Assembly (NCBI GenBank): GCA_934699135.1
Contig: CAKUVM010000003.1
Coordinates: forward strand, 1 to 64,000
From: an uncultured Bacteroidales bacterium
GTDB taxonomy: Bacteria; Bacteroidota; Bacteroidia; Bacteroidales; Marinilabiliaceae
Reading direction: 5' to 3'
Length of the DNA: 64,000 bases
The translations under genes were made by a program, and so were the position numbers. Below the pieces are notes generated by a model. That model saw only the letters and a list, made by a program, of their open reading frames with translations, had not been told where the DNA came from and did no database searches. Position 1 is the stretch's first letter. Each line of letters starts with the position of its first letter. Below are positions 57,810 through 64,000 of the stretch, in pieces.

Positions 57810-58901
57810 ATGAAGAAAACAATTCTGGCTCTCGTCTTGCCCCTGTCTATGACAATGACGGCATGCTCCAGCGACTCTTTCAGTGACTTCTCAGACGATG
57901 ACAACAAACAAGAACAGGGCGATGACGAAGATGACAATAACGCGCCGACGGAGGGGAGATTCAATGTCGTCGCCGAAGTTGAAAACGTCTCTTCGCGGCA
58001 GGCCGCGGCAATTCATATCACAGTGTCGCGCCTCCTTGCCGACTCCTGCTACACAGGCCGCGAAACAAAGCTCTACTTCTTCTACTACGGAACTGAACCC
58101 GACCCCGCGCATTTCCAGATTTGCGAAAACTACGTCAACAAAACGTCTCCAGACAATGGCGACGAGTTCATAGCCTTAGGCATGGGCAATGACGGCAAAT
58201 ATTACGGGCGGATTCTTATGACCGTTGTGGATGGCGACAGCAAGGAGGAGTATTACTCCAACATTGTGGAAATTGACATTCCGGCAAAGCCTGATGCCAA
58301 GAAGCAGAAACTCACGGCTTGCGACCTCGGCCTCTCTGTGTTGTGGGCCACCACCAACCTCGGGGCCGATGCGGAAGAAGACGCGGGCGACCACTTCGCT
58401 TGGGGCGAGGTCGTGAGTAAAAAGAAATATGACGAGGAGGGTTACGCGCTCCGTTACCTTGTGGAAGAATTGACATATGACACTATATCCGCGAAGGCGG
58501 ATTTTGACCCGGCCACGGCCGCTGCCGGAGACGGATGGCGGTTGCCGACGCGGAGTGAAGTGGATGAACTGAGGAGAAAGTGCAAATGGGAGGGTGTCGC
58601 TTTGAGCGGGGGCCGCGCCGCCTTGCGTCTCACTGGGCCAAACGGCGGCAGCATAATCTTGCCTTGCGCTGGCGCGAAAGTGGGCAAGACGACAATGCAT
58701 GACGATGACGTGGAAGACTTCAACGGCCGCAAGCTGTCGGGCTACTACGCCGTCGGCACACGCGCTGACACATATTCCCAAGGCTGTCCGAGCCTCCGTT
58801 TTGATATGACGAGTGGCGGCAAAGAAGAGGGCATATATGTGTCCAACGACGCCCAATTGTGGTGGGGATTATCCGTAAGGGCGGTAAAAGACAAAAAATA
58901 G
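57810..58901 (+). CDS. Lipoprotein with C-terminal FISUMP/DUF1566-like domain
   Basis: Protein of 363 aa: lipobox (SMTMTACSSDSF), acidic surface-export-like linker, a beta domain of unknown type (about 50-165) and a C-terminal C-lectin-like domain of the Fibrobacter-major-paralogous kind (LGLSVLWATTNLGADAEED, FAWGEV, GDGWRLPTRSEVDELRRKC, LWWGLSVRAVK). Such domains are common in surface proteins of gut Bacteroidetes; function unknown. Confidence 0.75.
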   Translation: MKKTILALVLPLSMTMTACSSDSFSDFSDDDNKQEQGDDEDDNNAPTEGRFNVVAEVENVSSRQAAAIHITVSRLLADSCYTGRETKLYFFYYGTEPDPAHFQICENYVNKTSPDNGDEFIALGMGNDGKYYGRILMTVVDGDSKEEYYSNIVEIDIPAKPDAKKQKLTACDLGLSVLWATTNLGADAEEDAGDHFAWGEVVSKKKYDEEGYALRYLVEELTYDTISAKADFDPATAAAGDGWRLPTRSEVDELRRKCKWEGVALSGGRAALRLTGPNGGSIILPCAGAKVGKTTMHDDDVEDFNGRKLSGYYAVGTRADTYSQGCPSLRFDMTSGGKEEGIYVSNDAQLWWGLSVRAVKDKK

Positions 58902-58923
58902 AGGCATTTTTGCAACACTTATT

Positions 58924-58953
58924 TTTGCCTTGTGCCAATATTGCATAATTTTG
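58924..58953 (+). promoter_or_regulatory. Promoter of the following lipoprotein gene
   Basis: TTTG at 58924-58927, 18-bp spacer, TAATTTTG at 58946-58953. Confidence 0.75.
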
Positions 58954-58989
58954 CCCCAGACAACTATAATTCAATATTCCATCAAGATT

Positions 58990-59796
58990 ATGAAGAAAAC
59001 ATTCCTGATGCCTATGGCTGGCGTGATGATGTCCGCCATCGTGGCATGCTCTTTCACCGCCTGCTCTGACGATGACACCGACGACAGCCTTGAGATCGCG
59101 GAGAAGTTCAACATGACGGGTCTCGTGGCCGCCGCTCAGAATGACGGCACCATCGTCATTTCCGGCACCGTGGAGACCAACAAGAAGCTCAAGACTTTCA
59201 CCCTCACGTCTGAAGACGGCTCAAAGACCTACGACCTGCTCGAGGGCAGCGAGGCCGAGAAGGATCGCACGGAGGACGGCAAGGTGTGGACATGCACCCT
59301 CAGCTCGCCCAAGATTCCCGTGGGAATATACACGATGCAGGTGCGCACGCGCATGGGCACCACGAAGGAGACGAAGATTGGCAAGGAGTATAGTTTCCTC
59401 GCCGGCACGGGAGCTAACAAGTCATATGGCTCATACATGTCGCTCAAGAGGCAGACGAGCTACTTTATGCAAGACGGTGACGGCATCACCGGCCTCTTAG
59501 ATGAGAACGGCAACGCGAAGGAGGAGTGCAAAGACGTGGAGATCGCCCTCAATGCCGACCTCACGCTCAAGTCGGCCAAGGAGGTCAAGAACAAAGTCAT
59601 AGCTGAGAACGCCGCCAACGCGAACATATACGCCGAAAGCCACTGCGTGATCACCGAGACGGGCTGCATCGCCACATACGAGATCATCCCCGACGCTGAT
59701 GACGAGACGCTGTGCACCATCAAGGGCGTAGTCCTGACGTCTAATGATGAGGACCTCATCAAGGTCGACGTCAACGGAGAGACCTGGGGAAAATAA
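58990..59796 (+). CDS. Lipoprotein of unknown function
   Basis: Protein of 268 aa from the ATG at 58990, which gives a lipoprotein signal (SFTACSDDDTDDS). The frame is open 60 bp further upstream, inside the promoter. Two beta-rich parts: an immunoglobulin-like segment (VAAAQNDGTIVISGTVETN to about residue 130) and a C-terminal part. I do not recognise a family. Surface export is suggested by the acidic residues after Cys. Confidence 0.75.
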   Translation: MKKTFLMPMAGVMMSAIVACSFTACSDDDTDDSLEIAEKFNMTGLVAAAQNDGTIVISGTVETNKKLKTFTLTSEDGSKTYDLLEGSEAEKDRTEDGKVWTCTLSSPKIPVGIYTMQVRTRMGTTKETKIGKEYSFLAGTGANKSYGSYMSLKRQTSYFMQDGDGITGLLDENGNAKEECKDVEIALNADLTLKSAKEVKNKVIAENAANANIYAESHCVITETGCIATYEIIPDADDETLCTIKGVVLTSNDEDLIKVDVNGETWGK

Positions 59797-59824
59797 AAGG
59801 CAGGCTCGAAGTGGCCTATTGCCA

Positions 59825-59859
59825 ACGCCCGCCGCGCGTCATAGTGCGGCGGGCGTTTT
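59825..59859 (+). terminator. Terminator after the lipoprotein gene
   Basis: ACGCCCGCCGC pairs with GCGGCGGGCGT, followed by TTTG. Confidence 0.85.
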
Positions 59860-59931
59860 GTTTAATCTCCCGCCGTTTGTGTCTGTCGGGCCACGTCGCC
59901 CTCGCCGCTGCGCCATTTCAACAGAATGAGT

Positions 59932-59939
59932 TACCTTTG
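59932..59939 (+). promoter_or_regulatory. -7 box of fhs
   Basis: TACCTTTG, exact TAnnTTTG; leader about 70 nt to the ATG at 60014. Nothing else is recognised between 59860 and 60013. Confidence 0.6.
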
Positions 59940-60013
59940 TGGCATAACTCACAACGACGTGCCGCCGCGTTATGGCGGACGGGTTCATAGGAAAGAAAAC
60001 TTCAATAGCGTAA

Positions 60014-61687
60014 ATGACCGACATAGAGATTGCAGACGCGGCGGAGAAACTGCCGATTAAAGAGATAGCGGCCCGCCTGGGCGTGGGAGAGGACTTGCTG
60101 GAACCCTATGGCAGGCTCAAGGCAAAATTGCCGCTCTCGCTCATTGACGAGGCCAAGGCCGCAAAGGCGAAGCTGGTGCTGGTGACGGCCATAACGCCCA
60201 CACCCGCCGGCGAGGGCAAGACGACGGTCTCCATAGGCCTGGCCGACGGGCTGAGCCGCATTGGCAAGAAGACCGTGGTGGTGCTGCGCGAGCCGTCGCT
60301 CGGGCCGGTCTTCGGCATAAAGGGCGGGGCCGCCGGCGGCGGGCAGAGCCAGGTGGTGCCGATGGAGGACATAAACCTCAACTTCACGGGCGACTTCAAC
60401 GCCATAGAGAAGGCTCATAACCTCCTTGCCGCCATGATAGACAACGCCATACACTTCGGCCAGCGCGCGGCCGTCAACATCGACCCGCGCGCGGTGACGT
60501 GGAAAAGGGTGATGGACATGAACGACCGCGCCTTGCGTCACATCGTCATAGGCCTTGGCGGCAAGACGCAGGGACTGCCGCGCGAGACGGGCTTTGACAT
60601 AACGGCGGCCTCGGAGATCATGGCCATACTTTGCCTCTCGCGAGACCTTGGAGACCTGCAGCGCAGGCTGGGAGACATATACGTGGGCCGCACCTACGAC
60701 GGCAAGCCCGTCAGGGCCCGCGACCTGAAGGCCGATGGAGCCATGACGGCGCTGCTCCGCGAGGCCATGATGCCGAACCTTGTCCAGACCATAGCCCACA
60801 CGCCGGCCATTGTCCACGGTGGCCCGTTCGCCAATATCGCTCAAGGTACTAACACATTGGTAGCCACCAAGATGGGTCTTTCATTGGCCGACTACGCCGT
60901 CACAGAGGCGGGCTTCGGCTCAGACCTTGGCGCGGAAAAGTTTCTCGACATCAAGTGTCAGGCGGGCGGCCTGAAGCCGTCGGCAATTGTGGTTGTCGCC
61001 ACAGTCCGCGCCCTCAAGATGCACGGCGGCGTGAAAAAAGAAGATTTGGCAGCCGAGAATGTCGAGGCCGTGAGGGCCGGCCTGCACAACCTGGAGCGTC
61101 ATGTGAAAAACATGCTCGGCTATGGCGTGAGGGTGGTGGTGGCCATAAACCAGTTCGCCACAGACACGCCGGCGGAGCACGACGTTGTGGCCCGCGCCTG
61201 CCAAGAGTGGGGCGTGAGAGCCGTGGTTGCCAACGTCTGGGGCGAGGGCGGCAAAGGGGCCGAGACTCTGGCCCGCGCCGTGGCCGAGGAGGCCGAGAGC
61301 GGCAGGAGCCACTTCAAGCCGCTTTACTCGTGGAGTGAGCCGCTTGAGGAGAAGATAAGCAAGATTGCCAGGCAGATATATGGCGCCGAGGCAGTGGAGT
61401 TCGCACCGAAAGCGCAGAAAGACCTGGCCGAGGCCCGCGAGATAGGGTTGGAAGGCGCGGCCGTGTGCATCGCCAAGACGCAATACTCATTTACTGACGA
61501 CCCTAAACAGGAGGCCGGCCGGCCGGGCCGGTTCACCCTCCATGTGCGCGCCGTGGAGCTGGCGGCGGGCGCCGGCTTCGTCATCCCGCTCACGGGAGAT
61601 ATGATGCGAATGCCGGGCTTGCCTCTGCACCCCGCGGCGGAGGGCATGACGGTGAGCGAGGACGGCCAAATCCACGGCCTCAGCTAG
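60014..61687 (+). CDS. Formate-tetrahydrofolate ligase
   Basis: ATP-dependent activation of formate to 10-formyl-THF for purine and one-carbon metabolism. 557 aa. P-loop in ITPTPAGEGKTTVSIGLADG; REPSLGPVFGIKGGAAGGG; AHGGPFAN-like VHGGPFANIAQGTN. Full family length. Monocistronic with its own promoter and terminator. Confidence 0.97.
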   Translation: MTDIEIADAAEKLPIKEIAARLGVGEDLLEPYGRLKAKLPLSLIDEAKAAKAKLVLVTAITPTPAGEGKTTVSIGLADGLSRIGKKTVVVLREPSLGPVFGIKGGAAGGGQSQVVPMEDINLNFTGDFNAIEKAHNLLAAMIDNAIHFGQRAAVNIDPRAVTWKRVMDMNDRALRHIVIGLGGKTQGLPRETGFDITAASEIMAILCLSRDLGDLQRRLGDIYVGRTYDGKPVRARDLKADGAMTALLREAMMPNLVQTIAHTPAIVHGGPFANIAQGTNTLVATKMGLSLADYAVTEAGFGSDLGAEKFLDIKCQAGGLKPSAIVVVATVRALKMHGGVKKEDLAAENVEAVRAGLHNLERHVKNMLGYGVRVVVAINQFATDTPAEHDVVARACQEWGVRAVVANVWGEGGKGAETLARAVAEEAESGRSHFKPLYSWSEPLEEKISKIARQIYGAEAVEFAPKAQKDLAEAREIGLEGAAVCIAKTQYSFTDDPKQEAGRPGRFTLHVRAVELAAGAGFVIPLTGDMMRMPGLPLHPAAEGMTVSEDGQIHGLS

Positions 61688-61714
61688 GCGAGACGATAGA
61701 TTACGGACAAAAGG

Positions 61715-61753
61715 CGCGCGCGGGGCTTTAAAGGCTTCCTGCGCGCGTTTTTT
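61715..61753 (+). terminator. Terminator of fhs
   Basis: CGCGCGCGGG pairs with a downstream TCCTGCGCGCG segment and is followed by TTTTTT. Confidence 0.85.
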
Positions 61754-61826
61754 GAATATAGGGGAGTTCGTGACGACGATGAGGATTGTGGATGAAAAAG
61801 AGGTCGGGGTGGGGTATGCCACATAA

Positions 61827-61871
61827 CCCAACCGCCGCCGAGCGTCAACATGACTCTCGGCGGCGGTTGGG
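61827..61871. terminator. 16-bp hairpin between fhs and the thiamine-phosphate-synthase gene
   Basis: CCCAACCGCCGCCGAG pairs perfectly with 61856-61871. It lies between convergent genes and may end transcription from the right; T-runs are poor on both sides. Confidence 0.6.
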
Positions 61872-61913
61872 CCTATTTATCAAACTAAAGACTCTTTCCT
61901 TGCGGGCCTGCGC

Positions 61914-62528
61914 CTAAAACGCCTCGGCCATGCTGCCGCAACGCTCCCAGTTGAGGTAGTGCCAATAATTCTCCGTCACGTCGTCGCGCCTGAGCGATCC
62001 CCACAGTCCGCCTAGTACCGCCACGCCGCCGAAACCCATGTCTCGCGCCGTCCCCATATTTTCGGGTCTCACGCCCCCGAGGGCAATGACCCTCCGCCCT
62101 ATGATTCCCTCAGCCGCGCCGCGCAGAAGCGCGGCGGTGGTGAAGCCTGCCGTGTAGCCCCGCTTGGAGATGCTGTCAAAAATGGGGCTGAGGAACACGT
62201 AATCCGTGCGCCGTTGCGCCTCGCGGGCCTCCTCTAGAGTGTGGCATGAGGCGCTGAGCCGCCCCTCCCACCCGTCGGGCTGCGGCGCGCGCCCAGCGCT
62301 CAGGTGGTATCCGCCAAGCTCAAAGGCCTCGGCCAGGGCGGGGAAGTAGTGCATGGTCAGCCTCTCGTGAAACTCTGGCCTCACGCGCCTGATGAGGTGG
62401 GCCACGTCAACCTCGGCAGCCCCAGGCTTCCTGACGTGCAAGATGGGCAGCCCAGCCTCAAAAAGGGAGTTGATTATCTCCGCCTCACCGTCAAAAAACG
62501 TGGGCCATGAGATGGCTATGAGTTTCAT
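61914..62528 (-). CDS. Thiamine phosphate synthase family protein (ThiE/TenI-like)
   Basis: TIM-barrel protein of 204 aa from the ATG at 62528 (MKLIAISWPTFF). PILHVRKPG, FHERLTMHYFPALAEAF, LSASCHTLEEAREA, DYVFLSPIFDSISKRGY and ALGGVRPENMGTARDMGFGG follow the TMP-TENI pattern. Typical ThiE motifs in the phosphate loop are partly changed and no other thi gene is here, so it may be a TenI-like paralogue. Confidence 0.82.
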   Translation of the reverse strand: MKLIAISWPTFFDGEAEIINSLFEAGLPILHVRKPGAAEVDVAHLIRRVRPEFHERLTMHYFPALAEAFELGGYHLSAGRAPQPDGWEGRLSASCHTLEEAREAQRRTDYVFLSPIFDSISKRGYTAGFTTAALLRGAAEGIIGRRVIALGGVRPENMGTARDMGFGGVAVLGGLWGSLRRDDVTENYWHYLNWERCGSMAEAF

Positions 62529-62552
62529 ATGGCATACTGTGGATGATGAGCG

Positions 62553-62560
62553 CAAATATA
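62553..62560 (-). promoter_or_regulatory. -7 box of the ThiE/TenI-like gene
   Basis: TATATTTG on the minus strand, exact TAnnTTTG, 24 bp before the ATG. Confidence 0.6.
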
Positions 62561-62635
62561 TGAAATCTTATCAAAACCTAGTATTTTATTGCTAGCTCTT
62601 GGCTAAATTTTGTAAGTTTACGGCCATAAGTCCCC

Positions 62636-62643
62636 TAATTTTG
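62636..62643 (+). promoter_or_regulatory. -7 box of the 62.7-kb operon
   Basis: TAATTTTG, exact TAnnTTTG, with TTTG 23 bp upstream; 33 bp before the ATG. Confidence 0.6.
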
Positions 62644-62676
62644 ATACATTGACACTCAAATAACAGACCTATCTTT

Positions 62677-63159
62677 ATGAGAGACATTATGATCTTCGTC
62701 CTTGGCCTGCTCGCGGGCTCCGCCCTGACGCAATGGGTGAAGGCGGGCGATGACGGCAGGATGGAGGAGGCCTTGGAGCAGTTTGTGACCCGGATGGACT
62801 CTTGCAGGCAGGTGGCCGGCGAGACCATGGCTGGTCAGCCTGCCGCGCCCGCAAAAAAAGCGAAGCCCACCGTCCGCAGAGATGGCGACGGGAGGACATT
62901 TTCCGCCTCCAGGGGCGAGGTGGTGACGCGCAAGCCGCTGCAGGTGCAGAAAGTCCTGGAAAATGGAGACGCCGTGGCCCAAGAGTATAACGCTGAACTC
63001 GGCATTGCAATAGGCATCAAGGTTCTCCTGCCTAGGCAGGACGGCAAGGAGTATTATGACGACCAGATCATCAAGATGCCGGCTGGCAAATGCGCCAGAC
63101 AGATAGGCGTATACCGCGGCGGCTACGCGACGCTCCCGATAGTGGAGATAGGAGATTAA
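62677..63159 (+). CDS. Conserved-looking membrane-anchored protein, function unknown
   Basis: Protein of 160 aa with one N-terminal membrane helix (MIFVLGLLAGSALTQWV), an Ala/Lys-rich linker (about 50-70) and a C-terminal domain of about 90 residues (VVTRKPLQVQKVLENGDAVA; GIKVLLPRQDGKEYYDDQII). I do not recognise it. Good promoter and tight spacing to the next gene (2 bp between stop and ATG) support expression as an operon. Confidence 0.65.
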   Translation: MRDIMIFVLGLLAGSALTQWVKAGDDGRMEEALEQFVTRMDSCRQVAGETMAGQPAAPAKKAKPTVRRDGDGRTFSASRGEVVTRKPLQVQKVLENGDAVAQEYNAELGIAIGIKVLLPRQDGKEYYDDQIIKMPAGKCARQIGVYRGGYATLPIVEIGD

Positions 63160-63161
63160 GA

Positions 63162-63641
63162 ATGGAAGCACACACACCAAACAACACGCCCGCGGCCCAC
63201 AGCGCGGGCCTGCCCTTATCCGTGGCTCTGAAGTTTCTTGACGGCCACAGAGAGCTGGCCTTGGCCACAGTGGACGGTGGCATGCCTCGCCTGAGGGCCT
63301 TTCAGGTGATGGGGGTTGAGGCTCGGAGAGACGCGGTTGACCTATTTTTCGCCACCGCGCCTTTTAAGGCCGTGTATGCGCAGCTTTGCGCCCAGCCCTA
63401 TGTCGAGATGTTGGCCACGGCCGGCACGGTCTCCGTGCGCATGGGCGGAGACGCCTCGTTTGACGTGGAGGACCGCATGTGCCGCGCCTTGTTCTCCGCC
63501 CCCGGCAATGAGGTGCTTCCGCGGCTCTATGCCGCATACGACACCTTGGCCTATTTTAGGGTGCGCCTGCGCTTCATTGACTATTTTGACGATGGCCCCG
63601 CCCCGTGCGTCTATGAGCATTTCACCCTCAGTGGCCAATAG
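63162..63641 (+). CDS. Pyridoxamine 5'-phosphate oxidase-family (split-barrel) protein
   Basis: Protein of 159 aa from the ATG at 63162; the frame opens earlier, at 63090, inside the upstream gene. FLDGHRELALATVDGGMPRL, FQVMGVEAR, DLFFATAPFKAVYAQLCAQP and VEMLATAGTVSVRMGG are typical of the FMN-binding split-barrel family. Substrate unknown. Confidence 0.8.
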   Translation: MEAHTPNNTPAAHSAGLPLSVALKFLDGHRELALATVDGGMPRLRAFQVMGVEARRDAVDLFFATAPFKAVYAQLCAQPYVEMLATAGTVSVRMGGDASFDVEDRMCRALFSAPGNEVLPRLYAAYDTLAYFRVRLRFIDYFDDGPAPCVYEHFTLSGQ

Positions 63642-63662
63642 GGGCCCCCGTCGGGACATAAA

Positions 63663-63705
63663 AAAGCCCCGCGCCAGGCATCGGCCTAGCGCGGGGCTTT
63701 CTCTT
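63663..63705. terminator. Bidirectional terminator between convergent genes
   Basis: AAAGCCCCGCGC (63663-63674) pairs with GCGCGGGGCTTT (63689-63700). Plus-strand tail CTCTTTTT; minus-strand tail TTTTTTATG. Confidence 0.85.
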
Positions 63706-63713
63706 TTTGGCGT

Positions 63714-63875
63714 TTAGTCCTGAGGCTTAAAATCCTCCTTGCTTGCTCCGCAGAGGGGGCAAGTCCAGTCGTCTGGCAAATTCTCAAAGTCCGTCCCCGG
63801 AGCCACTCCGGAATCGGGGTCGCCAACGGCTGGGTCGTAGACATAGCCGCACAGCTCGCAAACGTATTTCTTCAT
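63714..63875 (-). CDS. Rubredoxin
   Basis: Small iron protein of 53 aa that carries one electron, too short for a usual length cut-off. Both metal knuckles are exact: [11 protein letters not shown] and [23 protein letters not shown] start and [19 protein letters not shown] centre are typical. It may serve oxygen or peroxide detoxification. No clear promoter was found in 63876-64000, which shows no gene. Confidence 0.96.
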   Translation of the reverse strand: MKKYVCELCGYVYDPAVGDPDSGVAPGTDFENLPDDWTCPLCGASKEDFKPQD

Positions 63876-64000
63876 AACCTGTGTTTGGATTGTCGCCCTA
63901 ATTAACGCATATGTCGTCTTTAAGGACGTGATTTACACTTCTTTATACGCAGACTGTGGCCGTGGGTTTCGTCTTTTGGGCCTATAGCCTGCGCTTTCTT

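Overview
The window looks like chromosomal DNA of a gut-type member of the Bacteroidales (Muribaculaceae/Prevotellaceae-like), roughly 55% GC. The evidence is a SusC/SusD polysaccharide-utilisation locus, a HmuY-type haem system, many -7 boxes of the Bacteroidetes form TAnnTTTG, and a Bacteroidetes-typical DUF4292/TPR/degenerate-LytM cluster. The genus cannot be fixed from sequence alone.

Layout. 0-8 kb: an orphan methyl-accepting chemotaxis protein; a three-gene operon for haem/iron uptake (TonB receptor, HmuY-like lipoprotein, PepSY-type membrane protein); a pyruvyl-transferase gene; and behind it the out-of-frame scar of a deleted capsule/exopolysaccharide locus (first 28 codons of a Wzx flippase joined to the last 58 codons of another gene). 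8-23.4 kb: a beta-1,3-glucan (laminarin-type) PUL on the minus strand: susC, susD, a surface glycan-binding lipoprotein, GH16, GH128-like, GH3 and a discoidin-domain protein. It faces a divergent membrane-bound beta-propeller/LuxR-type regulator. 23.4-28.1 kb: comEC with a frameshift near its C-terminus, tRNA-Pro(CGG), ribD, prmC, trxA. 28.1-36.4 kb: gltD/gltB and two large intergenic regions. These hold three paralogous, structured, independently transcribed small RNAs (A, B, C), each with its own promoter and terminator. 36.4-41.7 kb: a broken AAA-ATPase-like gene, a CDF transporter, ksgA, a frameshifted acetyltransferase, a Uma2-like protein, a LPG-synthase-type membrane protein, and hemW.

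41.7-42.96 kb is a 1.2-kb non-coding region that I interpret as the chromosomal replication origin. It carries two helically phased TTATCAACA boxes, at least thirteen exact copies of TGTCAG/CTGACA, and two copies of a 52-bp very AT-rich element. A near-perfect parS lies inside the start of hemW, and weaker parS-like sites occur at 54.1 and 57.8 kb. To its right almost every gene is on the plus strand (nadA, a CheY-like regulator, ruvB, a flippase, dut, TPR, DUF4292, LytM, a HATPase, ybeY, mnmG, ade, uvrC, two lipoproteins, fhs). To its left most of the coding sequence is on the minus strand. This is the pattern expected for two diverging replichores.

The most interesting items are the sRNA trio with covarying hairpins, the candidate oriC with its unusual TGTCAG repeat array, and the set of decaying genes (wzx scar, comEC, acetyltransferase, AAA-ATPase). 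All calls come from reading the sequence; no searches were run.
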